This document shows, piece after piece, positions 54,101 through 62,322 of a stretch of DNA of 64,000 bases; position 1 is the stretch's first letter; every line of letters starts with the position of its first letter. This DNA is from Candidatus Eisenbacteria bacterium (GTDB taxonomy: Bacteria > Eisenbacteria > RBG-16-71-46 > CAIMUX01 > JAHJDP01), in the NCBI GenBank assembly GCA_018831195.1, contig JAHJDP010000034.1, positions 18,812 through 82,811 of the forward strand, in the 5' to 3' direction. The notes beneath the pieces were generated by a model. It was not told the DNA's origin and searched no databases. It saw only the letters and a list, made by a program, of their open reading frames with translations. The position numbers and the translations under genes are program-made.

Positions 54101-54695
54101 CGGCTTCCTTGGCGGCCGCTTCGGCCAACCTCGCAGTTTCCGCCGCGGCTTTTTTTGCGGCCTCGGCCGCCTCTCTAGCAGCCGCTTCCGTCGCCTTCTT
54201 TGCCGCCTCTTCGGCCGCCCTTTTTGCCGCTTCCGCCTTCCTTGCCGCCTCTTCCGCCGCCTTTCTTGCCTTTCGTGCGGCATTCTTTGCGCTGCTCACT
54301 ATGCCGCGCGGCATCACACCGCTATAGGTTCCAGCAGCCTGCAGCGCGTCACCCCCGGGAAACAAGAGGACAACCATGTGAATATCAAAAAGCTCCCCCT
54401 TGCCGGGAATCGAAAGCCCAACAGGCCCTGCGATGTCCTGGTTATGGAGCATCACTTCAGCACTGAGCACATAGCCATCGTCATCGCCCAAGGGAATAAT
54501 CCTCAGGCTTGCCCCATCACGCTGAAGTGTGTAATTCCCTGCTTCCAGAAATTCCATTCCGCCATCGACCGTTGGGAAATAAACGGGCTTCTGAAGCTCG
54601 ATGGGCGCGCCAAACATTTGCGCACTCACGCCAACGGCGGCGAGCGAAAGCACCGCGACAAAAAGAATAAGTGCACTCGAATTTTTAGCAGCCAT
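51108..54695 (-). CDS. Large exported protein: Ala-rich coiled coil, two beta-sandwich repeats, C-terminal cystatin-like domain
   Basis: 1195 aa, ATG 8 bases after GGAG, cleavable signal peptide. A long Ala/Lys/Glu coiled coil lies at ~135-230 (AARKAEAAKRAAEEAAKKA type). A 13-residue acidic repeat (EPVAPEEIDVDEG) is duplicated at the DNA level, 39 bases each, at 53281-53358. Two related beta-sandwich units follow (~495-650 and ~690-850), each with 'AQTFT...L..l.lRiNR' and 'GGDFVFE'. The last ~85 residues match a cystatin: ALQAAGFAAEEIAKE, then QTQVVAGTNYKMKLEL (QxVxG loop) and WEAVVHKN. The end is close in DNA sequence to that of the lipoprotein at 59651-60577. It lies directly downstream of the caspase genes. 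Function is inferred to include protease inhibition. Confidence 0.7.
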   Translation of the reverse strand: MAAKNSSALILFVAVLSLAAVGVSAQMFGAPIELQKPVYFPTVDGGMEFLEAGNYTLQRDGASLRIIPLGDDDGYVLSAEVMLHNQDIAGPVGLSIPGKGELFDIHMVVLLFPGGDALQAAGTYSGVMPRGIVSSAKNAARKARKAAEEAARKAEAAKRAAEEAAKKATEAAAREAAEAAKKAAAETARLAEAAAKEAEDAARAAEKATQKVVEDAAEALKLDKIDTFNRMQSLAQQTFEEADRLRRQAELAANNPELMAELMQQAVKQAALAMNQAWEAAVEAVTWLAEEAERFLKEMACKALLYMVQGMDLTAELSGPAAKAINEVTGPISDSFAGAMDVVMEATGGDKLMADLQGRISEGLSEIAPQVVLVNAVAEQLQSNQQVIPELREFLLSGSLCERSGDEIRTQLEEILGPAFSMLRYMKAPNAPAAPQAPIHSIADVEPVAPEEIDVDEGEPVAPEEIDVDEGEPGNGIEEPYKAPAHLAALDQRWAPETRRSQKIHGGLACAQTFTVDRTGKLSDLRIRVNRAPDNATPLAVEIVRVDSQDEPIRDPAAALFSGTLPPGEVPQIFNEQMTSIHLGGADIRVQSGDRLAVVITNPGPADYEWWYLDGYWEGRGYVSSSGQWRDRGGDFVFETEVTTSDLVMTRGDGAVNAEPAGIEQPTAAPVVRRLRADDWDDGSTIVSLRRLLAPQARGESQAADATWTPSSDEFQPVRCGLTFAQTFTLSQPGQLNTIALRINRRAWTGGNLILGLCPLDQNDRPVSDPAFALFTLEMSPDDFPLSYSEELTEIDVSWAGIAVLPGDQLAVTVTNQNPSAYLWFSRDGYANGQGFVGTPGGWDDIGGDFVFEAMVGPWSGGIMTRGADATDHTPPTDASGIQSRGGGSPTLCDYVWAGIQVGGSFKHVAAQLGVGCQMPEFGAWMFGGVGVTREGETTLQPIALQLGCFKKSQRDFGISLWRLSVVPVLSIEFEARDFLPESDRKIEIIPTQYDIVDVGEEGAIELRKQEMIKSGEWAELEKDLDDRVKKQRRSTKKISVDIVFDPQEIKRFVQGDVAFDHTIVGLMLTAGPEMEWTKLPTSGTGVSLTLSGAASFPLIQAPRPAPGAYIDCSPDNPSALQAAGFAAEEIAKEHTFLFRPPGPALKQLLQVQTQVVAGTNYKMKLELVDTSMWEAVVHKNPKGKLTMTQMNQIE

Positions 54696-54749
54696 CTAAC
54701 CATCTCCTCTTGGAATTATCTTGCCGCGTATTTACAAATGTCTGGGCGC

Positions 54750-56867
54750 TCATTCCTGGACCTGTAGCCTCACCGTGACAGCGTTCCAGTCCGGTGCCGG
54801 TTTCTGTTCCTGCAAGTCGTTCTCCGCAGTTTCGACAGCGTCGGATGCGTCGGCCACCACGCCCACTCCGCGAGTGACCACCCGGCGCATCAACTCATTC
54901 TGTAAACGCTGCAAGGCCACTTGAGCCGGCGACGCGGATGCTGATCTTCCCCCTCGCGCGCCGGTCTCGAGAATCCCATTGATCCATCGGCGGATAGTCT
55001 CCGCCGTTTCGCGATCCGTGCTGGCGAATACTTGGATGGCGTCTCCTCCCGCCGGTGCCTGGTAATCCCAAAAAAAGCCGGCCTCGTTCCCCTCCTCGAG
55101 AGAGTCGGGAATGCGCACCGTCGCGGCGCCTCTGACAAATCCTTGGGGGTAGAATCCGGCCTTTGAGTGTGGGTTGGGGAAGAGGAGGTTGACACCGCCT
55201 TGCGCGTCCACATCAACAATGGTCAGGTAACTGTCCGTGCTGACGCGGATCGCGAGCATCAGGCTGTTTTCATGGCACCGGGGGGCTCCGGGCTTGCGGA
55301 TATGCAGGGTGTTGTTCGACTCCATACCAACGACGCGCGCGTCGATGTGGACGTCGGACGATGGGTTCGTCATCGCCACCAGGGACGATGCCATGAGCGA
55401 CCGGGAGAATAGGCCGGCAAGGCGTTCGCCAACCGTCTCGTCGCTCTTCATGTGGAACTCATCGACAATCGAGAGGCCGGCCGCGTCGTAGACCCTGCAG
55501 ATTCCCTCCTGCGCTTCCAGGAGGAACCACGCGAAGTCACCGGCGGCAACGAAATCAACGTCCGGAAATCGCTTATGAACCTCCGCCTCGATGCCGGCGC
55601 GCCGTTCCGGATCGGCAACCTCCCAGCGCGCGGTCACGCGCGTTGGCGGCGGGGCGTCGGACAGAATCACCGCTCTGCTCCCGAACCTCACCCCGGCATC
55701 GCTCGGTTCAACCTCGGCCATGACGTCCATCCCATCGGTCGCCACCACCCTCGCTGTCGCAATGCCTTCTCCCGGGTGAAATTCGGTCTCTTCCGGGGGG
55801 TAGATGGCCCAGTAAGTGTTTACGGAGGCGTTGAGTGTCGCCCCGCGTATCAGCCGCACGCGGCCGCCTGACTCCCGCTCCACCACCAGAAACGGCTTCG
55901 AGCAAGGCTTCCCACCCTCAATTGGGAAGAGCGGTTCTTCCAGCAGCACAGGTGACGCTTCAACCTGCGGTTCCGGAAAAGGAAGTCCGCCGAACCTTGC
56001 GGATAGTTGGTCGAAGACGCGCTGGACGCCTTCGTGAAGGTCACGGGGGGACACCCCGGGACCCGCTTCAGCGAGAGTCCTGGCGAGCGCATACGTGAAA
56101 AAACCCCTGAATTTGCCCTCGAGGGGACCGTCGAGGGCGTTCTGGTTTGATGCCGCGCCGGTCAGAAGCACATACCGCTCCGGCTTGTCGAGTGGCACGA
56201 TATTCCGTGTTGCAATTTCGTTCTGCGGACGCTTGTACAATTCAGTCCGTGGGTCCGGCGGCACGGACCGATTCACGAAAATTCCGCGGGTCGCCGTGCC
56301 GGAATGGCACGAATCCAGTATGATGACGGCTTTCTGCGCGGGCAATCGGGCCAGGATCCCGCCCAACTCGTCATCCGTGATGTCTGCAATGCCGGGCGTT
56401 CGAGCATCGTGAGGAACGATGGTCTCGTCCCAATTGTCGTCCGGTTCGTCCCGGTTGAGATCAGGGACCTGCGAGCCGTGCCCGGAATAATGGATATAGA
56501 CGAAGTCCTGAGGTGCCGTTTGCTCGATCAGTTTTTCGAATGTCTCGAGAATCGCGGCGCGCGTCGCCGCTGCATCGGTCAGGACGGTGACGTTCTCTTC
56601 CAAAAAGCCGAAGCGACTGGTTAAGATCTCCCGCATCGTCTCGACGTCGTTGACCGCACCGCGCAGATCCATGAATTCGTCGGTCATATATTCATTGATG
56701 CCGATCAGAATGGCCCGGCGGACGGGGGCGGGCTCGCCGGCCGGCTGGGCGAACGCGGTCGCCGACAGAATGAGCATCGCGAAAGCGACGGCTCCCGGGC
56801 CGTTGAGGATTCGTGCCATCCGGCCCCGGCATGATAGCGGGGATAGGATCCGCGGACTTGCAAGCAT
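54750..56867 (-). CDS. Exported caspase-family (C14) peptidase with DUF4384-like C-terminal region
   Basis: About 705 aa. A signal peptide ends near ATAFAQPAGEP. The caspase/metacaspase domain (~45-290) has the catalytic His in YIHYSGHGSQVPD and Cys in VIILDSCHSGTA. It starts with RRAILIGINEYM and ends with GFFTYALARTLAEAG. The C-terminal part (~540-640) has YLTIVDVDAQGGVNLLFPN, typical of DUF4384. The start is uncertain: 56891, 56867 (GGAG at 8 bases) or 56819 (best signal peptide). It lies 21-45 bases downstream of a second caspase gene on the same strand and upstream of the cystatin-bearing protein. Confidence 0.85.
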   Translation of the reverse strand: MLASPRILSPLSCRGRMARILNGPGAVAFAMLILSATAFAQPAGEPAPVRRAILIGINEYMTDEFMDLRGAVNDVETMREILTSRFGFLEENVTVLTDAAATRAAILETFEKLIEQTAPQDFVYIHYSGHGSQVPDLNRDEPDDNWDETIVPHDARTPGIADITDDELGGILARLPAQKAVIILDSCHSGTATRGIFVNRSVPPDPRTELYKRPQNEIATRNIVPLDKPERYVLLTGAASNQNALDGPLEGKFRGFFTYALARTLAEAGPGVSPRDLHEGVQRVFDQLSARFGGLPFPEPQVEASPVLLEEPLFPIEGGKPCSKPFLVVERESGGRVRLIRGATLNASVNTYWAIYPPEETEFHPGEGIATARVVATDGMDVMAEVEPSDAGVRFGSRAVILSDAPPPTRVTARWEVADPERRAGIEAEVHKRFPDVDFVAAGDFAWFLLEAQEGICRVYDAAGLSIVDEFHMKSDETVGERLAGLFSRSLMASSLVAMTNPSSDVHIDARVVGMESNNTLHIRKPGAPRCHENSLMLAIRVSTDSYLTIVDVDAQGGVNLLFPNPHSKAGFYPQGFVRGAATVRIPDSLEEGNEAGFFWDYQAPAGGDAIQVFASTDRETAETIRRWINGILETGARGGRSASASPAQVALQRLQNELMRRVVTRGVGVVADASDAVETAENDLQEQKPAPDWNAVTVRLQVQE

Positions 56868-56912
56868 GGCCATAGCTCCAGACAGTGCCATGGCGGGCGC
56901 CCGTTTTTGTCT

Positions 56913-57740
56913 TTACGGGGGGGGCGCCCGTCGCTGTTTTTTCTTCTTGAAGTAATACCGCTCTACTAAAGAAGAATGGTCCCAAGGGATCTGCTTACCA
57001 TCCGTCACCTTATACACATGCTTGCGAACATTCTTAAGCATGTCGCTGACTTCCGTCCCCGGCTTGCCAATGAACTCGAGCAAACCTTCCGTGAAGGGGC
57101 TGTGCTCCCCGGTACCGTCGAGCGCCACGTTTCCCGGTTGCGTGGCGAACGATATCAGAGTGCCCACCCCGCTCTCGACTTCCGCCAGCCCCTGTCCGAT
57201 GACCTTCACCGCGCGTGTGTCATCGACGGCCAGTGACCGCCCGGCCGTACTGTCCGTTTTCAGCTCTTCCGCGAACGGGTTGTCCCGGCAGGCATCTAGA
57301 AAAATGAGGGTCACCCGCTTGTCACTCGCCATCTCTTTCAGCGCCTGATCAAGACTGACGAGTTGTAAGGTGAGATCGACTTCAGCGTTCGGGTCGAAGT
57401 CCACCGGAATCAAGTAGTTCTTTCCGTTGATCTGAAGACCGTGGCCCGCATAGTAAAAGACCGCGATTTCCGCGCCCTTGATGAGCTTGTTGAACGAGAC
57501 CAGGTGTTCCTCGATTTCTTGCTTGGTGAGATCGCTGCCGTGAAGAACCTGGAAACCGAGCCCCTCGAGTTTCATCGCGAGCCCGGCGGCGTCATTCACG
57601 GGGTTCTTGAGCCGAGCTGTATGCTGGTACTGGCTGTTGCCGATGACCAGCGCGGCGCTGTCCTGCGCCAAAGCGGGTGTTCCCGGAAGACAGAGAGAGA
57701 TCATCGGGAGAAGAATAATCCAGCAGGCGGATCTCAGCAT
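56913..57740 (-). CDS. Exported caspase-family (C14) peptidase, short form
   Basis: 275 aa. A signal peptide (LLPMISLCLPGTPALAQ) is followed by a compact caspase domain: SAALVIGNSQYQHTARLKNPVNDA at the start, catalytic His in VFYYAGHGLQING, and catalytic Cys in LIFLDACRDNPF. It ends in a basic tail KKKKQRRAPPP with no extra domain. AAGGAAAG precedes the ATG. It probably forms an operon with the larger caspase gene downstream and the barrel gene upstream. The substrate is unknown; metacaspase-type enzymes usually cut after Arg or Lys. Confidence 0.88.
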   Translation of the reverse strand: MLRSACWIILLPMISLCLPGTPALAQDSAALVIGNSQYQHTARLKNPVNDAAGLAMKLEGLGFQVLHGSDLTKQEIEEHLVSFNKLIKGAEIAVFYYAGHGLQINGKNYLIPVDFDPNAEVDLTLQLVSLDQALKEMASDKRVTLIFLDACRDNPFAEELKTDSTAGRSLAVDDTRAVKVIGQGLAEVESGVGTLISFATQPGNVALDGTGEHSPFTEGLLEFIGKPGTEVSDMLKNVRKHVYKVTDGKQIPWDHSSLVERYYFKKKKQRRAPPP

Positions 57741-57770
57741 GCTCTTTCCTTTGCTGGAAGCCGAACAGGT

Positions 57771-58688
57771 CTAAAATGTATATGACAATCCCAGCTCAGG
57801 ACCGTGGAGCGTCGTGAACTGTGTTTGCTCGAAAACGTTTTCCTCTACGAGTACAAAGACCCTGTAGCGGGCACTGAACCCGAGCCGATCGCCGCTGTAT
57901 TGATAACCGAGATTGGCGTCGAGGGACGTGTTGAAATGTTCCCCGCTGAGCTTTGGTTCGGGCAGGCCAAGAAACTCCAGAAAAGTCAGAGGCGGAATAA
58001 TGCCCTGTTCAATCCGGCCGGTGGATTCCCATTCGGTGTAAGCGGCGCCAAAGATAAAGTTGCTGAAGAGGCGGTGGCGACCGCTGTCCGTCATCTCGCC
58101 GACCACGCCCATTCCGAACTCGAAGCCGAAAAATTCACTATCGAGATCCAAGATGAGGTCCGCGGTTGCATCCTGCGCGACGGAATTGTTAATCGCTAAT
58201 GTATAGCCAACCTGCCCCGCCGACGTCTCGCTCCATGACGCGTAGCGAGGTCCGAAGAACAGCGAGAACCACTTGCCCGGAAAGGTGCGGCAGATGAGGA
58301 ATTCGAAGTCCATCCGTTCGGCTTTGGTCGTCCCTTGAACGTCCGGGAAGGCCAGGCTGACCGGCACCGTGCCCACAAGGGGAATGAATACGCTGCTTTC
58401 GTATGCCGATCCTGGGATGAGGATATCGCCTTCGCCTTCACCATAGAATCCCGTTACCAGAAGGCTGTAGTTGGAAGCGAAACCGGGACGAATGGACAGA
58501 GTCGCGCCGAGCATGGGAAGTAAATAGACCTCTTTCCTGGCGATGGCCCCGGCAATCGGATCGATGGCTGAGAGCCAAGAACGCGCCATGACGCTGACTC
58601 CCGTTTCCTGCTCCATGTCGTACTGCGCGGCCGCGGGCGAGAGGAAAACCGCAAGGAACAACGCGGCACTGAGCCATGTGATGAGCAT
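57771..58688 (-). CDS. Predicted outer-membrane beta-barrel protein
   Basis: About 305 aa from the ATG at 58688, which starts a signal peptide (LITWLSAALFLAVFLSPAAAQ); a longer frame to 58814 would add 42 basic residues. Alternating amphipathic strands run to a C-terminal LGLSYTF, the Phe-ended signal for barrel assembly. It lies 30 bases upstream of the short caspase gene, so it is probably the first gene of the caspase-cystatin transcript. No family is recognised. It might anchor or export the neighbouring proteins. Confidence 0.6.
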   Translation of the reverse strand: MLITWLSAALFLAVFLSPAAAQYDMEQETGVSVMARSWLSAIDPIAGAIARKEVYLLPMLGATLSIRPGFASNYSLLVTGFYGEGEGDILIPGSAYESSVFIPLVGTVPVSLAFPDVQGTTKAERMDFEFLICRTFPGKWFSLFFGPRYASWSETSAGQVGYTLAINNSVAQDATADLILDLDSEFFGFEFGMGVVGEMTDSGRHRLFSNFIFGAAYTEWESTGRIEQGIIPPLTFLEFLGLPEPKLSGEHFNTSLDANLGYQYSGDRLGFSARYRVFVLVEENVFEQTQFTTLHGPELGLSYTF

Positions 58689-58972
58689 GGGTCCTTTCCC
58701 GGGGACGCCACGGGGTTTGTGCCGGCGCGTCGCCCGCCGGGTCCCGGAGGTGGCAAATCTGCTGACAGCCCAACGCATTGTCCTCGTCTCCTTCCCGCGC
58801 ACATCGCGTATCATGAATCAATGATAAGCCGCGACAGAAGCACAGCGTCGTCTTCGCAAAGCCTACTCCTAAGCCTGAATCATGCCCGAGCCCCACGTCT
58901 ATAGCAAGCAAAGGCGCGGGCATGGTCCGGGAGGATAGACGGCCGGCCTGACTTTGTTTAAGGGCGGTCAAT

Positions 58973-59110
58973 GTGGTGGCGCCGGGAGGTGAACGGGAGT
59001 ACATTTCAGACAGTGTGTCAACCACCTTCACGGTCAATGCATGGTGCATGGGAACCAACCAAAGCGGCCAGGAGGGTGAGAAGGAGTATTCCATCGAGGT
59101 TGAGGAGTGA
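58973..59110 (+). CDS. Possible short gene or gene remnant upstream of a lipoprotein
   Basis: 45 codons from a GTG, product ending STTFTVNAWCMGTNQSGQ...YSIEVEE, which has the beta-strand character of a real protein end. The frame is open from 58952, after a TGA at 58949-58951. No ATG. It may be the tail of a lost gene. The surrounding 58689-59140 region otherwise holds only divergent promoter space. Confidence 0.25.
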   Translation: MVAPGGEREYISDSVSTTFTVNAWCMGTNQSGQEGEKEYSIEVEE

Positions 59111-59140
59111 TCAACTGGCACCGATGAGCGAGGGTACGCT

Positions 59141-59590
59141 ATGAAAGCTGCAATGGCGATGGCAGTTTTGGTTTTCTTGTCCCTGTCGTGCGGAGACATC
59201 CCCATTCACCGCGATCCGCCCTTGCCTGGACGCGGGGATATCGCGGAGATGATCTGGGAGACTAACGGAGGCGGTGACATAAAATTTGAAATCGCGCCTG
59301 CCGAGACAGGTTATGACATCCACGTGTCAAGAAACGCCTTCCGGGTCGTGGATACGTGGATCAGACTGACCGTCGTCGATCGAGATGTTTATCCCATCGT
59401 GCGGCAGATATTTGCCGGGGAACGAGACCTCTATCGGGACACTTTCAAACCACAGAACGAGACTGGAACATGGACGTCGATCACGCTGGTTAGTTCCAGT
59501 GGATCTCAGCACAAGATCGACCACATCAAACCAGGTGGGGATCTGGGGGTCCTGCCGCGCTTCGTTACCCGTGTCCTAGATGAGGGGTAA
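59141..59590 (+). CDS. Small lipoprotein of unknown function
   Basis: 149 aa. A short signal peptide ends in the lipobox LSLSC. The mature part is a single small domain with no recognised family (RGDIAEMIWETNGGGDIKFEIAPAE). It ends 60 bases before the start of the cystatin-bearing lipoprotein gene on the same strand, so they are likely co-transcribed. GAGGG precedes the ATG. Confidence 0.6.
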   Translation: MKAAMAMAVLVFLSLSCGDIPIHRDPPLPGRGDIAEMIWETNGGGDIKFEIAPAETGYDIHVSRNAFRVVDTWIRLTVVDRDVYPIVRQIFAGERDLYRDTFKPQNETGTWTSITLVSSSGSQHKIDHIKPGGDLGVLPRFVTRVLDEG

Positions 59591-59650
59591 CCTGCGCAGA
59601 CCGTCAACGGCGTGAGCGAAAATCACATCCGGGACATAAGGAGTGAGAAA

Positions 59651-60577
59651 ATGATTCCGAAATCCTATTTTCGAATGAGCTTGGTTCTAGTGACGTTTTT
59701 GGTTGGATGTTCCACGGTGCGGTACAGGGCGCCGACAGATTTTCACATTCCTGCATCATCCCACCGGAAGATTCCTCTGCGCGTCGGTCTGATGATCCCG
59801 CCGACTATGCCGCTGTTCACAATATACACGGATCCGATGGGCGCCGGGTACGCGAACTTTGAGATCGGTGAAGCCGTCGTGAATGGTGTTTGGAAAATGT
59901 GCAAACGGAATTTTGATGACGCTGTTGTGGTGCATTCTATGGATTTCGATGAGATCGACCAAGACATCGATGCGATCATGGTCCCTGATATCACAGACGC
60001 GTCCCTTCGCTCGTCTCCATTCGGCGATGGACCTGCGGTGGAGTTCTCCATAAGGGTTAAATTTGAATGCTTCGATCCGTATGAAAGATCGATCTGGTCG
60101 GACACCTTCTCCGGGAACGGCATCGGCGAAGGGGCGGAGCCAGGGGAGATCTACACCAACAGCATGCGGCTCGGCCTGGAGAACCTCTTCGAGAAAACCG
60201 TGGAAAAGATGCGCAAGAAGGAGTGGTGGCTGTCGATCGGCGATCCACATCGGCCGGATCGTCCGGATCGGCCGGATGAGCCCGATCATCCCGATCGGCC
60301 GGATCATCCGGGGCGGCAGGATGTGGTGGGGGGCTACTCCGATTCTTCGCCAGACGACCCATCGGCGCTGCATGCCGCGGAGTTCGCGGCGGCCGAGATC
60401 GCCCGGGAGCGCCCGGGAGCAAGGCTCAAACGGATCCTCCGGGTTCAGACGCAGGTGGTCGCCGGTAGGAATTACAAAATGAAGATTGAACTGGTCGATG
60501 GCTCCCTCTGGGATGTGGTCGTGTATAGAAATCTGAAAGATATTATGAAACTCACTCAGATGGAGCGAACGGGATAG
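59651..60577 (+). CDS. Lipoprotein with Pro-Asp linker and C-terminal cystatin-like domain
   Basis: About 308 aa from the ATG at 59651, 7 bases after GGAG. The lipobox is FLVGC. An N-terminal domain (~35-195, RVGLMIPPTMPLF...GLENLFEKTVEKM) resembles small LpoB/YajG-type periplasmic lipoproteins. A Pro/Asp/Arg/His linker (PDRPDRPDEPDHPDRP) comes from a short DNA repeat near 60250-60310. The last ~80 residues are cystatin-like: ALHAAEFAAAEIARE, QTQVVAGRNYKMKIEL, WDVVVYRN. This matches the end of the 1195-aa protein almost residue for residue. It is a predicted outer-envelope protease inhibitor or peptide binder. Confidence 0.7.
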   Translation: MIPKSYFRMSLVLVTFLVGCSTVRYRAPTDFHIPASSHRKIPLRVGLMIPPTMPLFTIYTDPMGAGYANFEIGEAVVNGVWKMCKRNFDDAVVVHSMDFDEIDQDIDAIMVPDITDASLRSSPFGDGPAVEFSIRVKFECFDPYERSIWSDTFSGNGIGEGAEPGEIYTNSMRLGLENLFEKTVEKMRKKEWWLSIGDPHRPDRPDRPDEPDHPDRPDHPGRQDVVGGYSDSSPDDPSALHAAEFAAAEIARERPGARLKRILRVQTQVVAGRNYKMKIELVDGSLWDVVVYRNLKDIMKLTQMERTG

Positions 60578-60836
60578 ACGCAGCGGTTGCAGTCCAGTTG
60601 TTGGTTTCTGCGGCTCCCCGGGCGCGGTCAAGATATTCAGCAACTCGTTCAATGACAATCAGCTAGAGGGATTATCCCACGTGTATTCACTCCGCCGCCA
60701 GGCTTCTTGAGAGGTGTAAAGATTACTGAATGCCTTTATATCAAGGAACCTCTAACTTGTTGTATAGCATTTCGTTATATCTAGACAAGATTCGAAATGG
60801 AATTATGTATAGACCTCCAGCATATTTGCCGTCATA
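60578..60836. other. Intergenic spacer before the DUF4143 ATPase gene
   Basis: About 260 AT-richer bases with no gene seen. It probably holds the promoter of the ATPase gene, which has no clear Shine-Dalgarno. Confidence 0.35.
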
Positions 60837-62003
60837 ATGCTGGCTTTGTATCCACGACGTCTCAATCTCCCATCGCGCTCCTTCTTCCTATTCGGTCCGA
60901 GGGGCACGGGTAAAACGACTCGGCTCGGCATGCAGTTGCCGAATGCCACATGGTTTGACCTGCTCGAAACCAAGAACCTTCTGGATCTCATGCGCAACCC
61001 CGACCACTTTAGGATCCGGGTCGAGGCTCTCGAGAAGGGATCCTGGATCGTCATTGATGAGATCCAACGCATGCCGGAACTCCTCAACGAGATCCACGCG
61101 ATCATGAATCGACAGCCGGATAAATATCGTTTCGCTATCATTGGATCGAGCGCGAGGAAGCTGAAACGAGGTGGCGTCAATCTGCTCGCCGGTCGGGCGA
61201 TCAATCGCCAGTTTTTTCCCCTCGTCGGAGACGAACTGGGTTACGAATTTGAGATCGATGATCTATTGCGATTCGGTACGCTTCCAGCCGTAGCGGCGGA
61301 AGATTCTGATGCCGACAAAATAAATGTATTAGAAGCCCACAACGCTAACTATGTGCGCGAAGAAATACAGCAGGAAGCAGCGGTTAAAAATCTCGACTCA
61401 TTTACACGATTTCTCGAGATTGCCGGTATCCTGAACGCCCAAATGACAAACGTCGCCGCCATAGCGCGGGATGCCGCCGTCGCCCGCCCCACAGTGCAAG
61501 GTTACTTTCAGATTTTAGTCGACACACTGATCGGCACCTGGCTTCCGGCATGGCAACCCCGCATAAAGGTCAAGGAAGTTAAACACCCCAAGTTTTATTT
61601 CTTCGATCCGGGTGTTGTCCGCGGGGTAACGGGAAAACTTCGTGAGACCCTGGCAGCTGATGAAAGAGGATGGCTCCTGGAGACGGTCGTGCTGAACGAA
61701 CTCCGCGCATGGATACAGATGTCGAACTACGGCGGCAAGCTTTACTATTGGCGTACTCCATCCGGTGGGGAAATCGATTTTGTCTGGGTGCGCGACAAGC
61801 AGGCCATCGGGATTGAAATTAAAGCGGGCGCGCAATGGCGGACGGAGTTTTCCCGATCTCTAAAAAAACTCAAGGAATCCGGATCACTTCAGAAATGCTT
61901 CGGTGTCTATTGCGGATCCCGGCGCTTACAGGATGGTCCGGTCACCATACTTCCCCTCAAGCAGTTCATGATGGCTTTGTCGAATGGGGATGTACTGCCT
62001 TAG
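60837..62003 (+). CDS. AAA+ ATPase of the DUF4143 family
   Basis: 388 aa, intact. The N-terminal P-loop ATPase has Walker A GPRGTGKTTRLG and Walker B WIVIDEIQRMPE. The middle is a winged-helix-like region (AAIARDAAVARPTVQGYFQIL) and the C-terminal DUF4143 region has LYYWRTPSGGEIDFVWV and IGIEIKAGAQW, reminiscent of the Mrr/restriction-like nuclease fold. These ATPases are scattered by horizontal transfer; their role is unknown. Not obviously linked to the caspase-cystatin genes. Confidence 0.82.
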   Translation: MLALYPRRLNLPSRSFFLFGPRGTGKTTRLGMQLPNATWFDLLETKNLLDLMRNPDHFRIRVEALEKGSWIVIDEIQRMPELLNEIHAIMNRQPDKYRFAIIGSSARKLKRGGVNLLAGRAINRQFFPLVGDELGYEFEIDDLLRFGTLPAVAAEDSDADKINVLEAHNANYVREEIQQEAAVKNLDSFTRFLEIAGILNAQMTNVAAIARDAAVARPTVQGYFQILVDTLIGTWLPAWQPRIKVKEVKHPKFYFFDPGVVRGVTGKLRETLAADERGWLLETVVLNELRAWIQMSNYGGKLYYWRTPSGGEIDFVWVRDKQAIGIEIKAGAQWRTEFSRSLKKLKESGSLQKCFGVYCGSRRLQDGPVTILPLKQFMMALSNGDVLP

Positions 62004-62156
62004 CCTACAAATCAAAGCCCATATCTCTCTTCTTCACAGCGGGTCCGGCGCCGGAGAACGCCACGTTGTGTCAGCAACTGGCCACCGATCTGCGAACTCA
62101 CAAGCATCCTCGACTCCGAACCGGGGACCGTGCTTCCGGGTCATCCCATCCTCTAC

Positions 62157-62300
62157 GGCGCACCGAACGCCTCACCACATGTCGAGCGCTTCAATAGGAC
62201 ACTGGGTCAGGAAGCGTTGAACCACTTTAACTTTCTCGGCATTAATCACATCCGCCGGGTCGTTTTGAAGACATGCTCATCAGTGCCGATGAAGGTTTAG
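62157..62300 (+). pseudogene. Remnant of an integrase-core (rve) transposase
   Basis: The frame reads GAPNASPHVERFNRTLGQEA then LNHFNFLGINHIRR, the catalytic-Glu end of IS3/IS481-type integrase cores, and stops at 62298-62300. Nothing upstream continues the domain in frame, so only the 3' third survives. It marks a decayed insertion sequence. Confidence 0.65.
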
Positions 62301-62322
62301 CGGAATACAGAGCCTGTTGCGC

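Larger units (their letters stand above)
4168..56240. repeat. Dispersed palindromic octamer TTGTACAA (ten exact copies)
   Basis: Exact copies start at 4168, 9084, 11011, 14392, 15573, 19373, 28010, 34273, 45236 and 56233. One-base variants TTGTACAT lie at 16195, 17671 and 17782 (and as ATGTACAA at 45432). All are inside genes. The codon reading varies: ATT GTA CAA in several, TGT ACA in others, TTG TAC AA in one. The coordinates of this entry span all copies. Confidence 0.7.
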
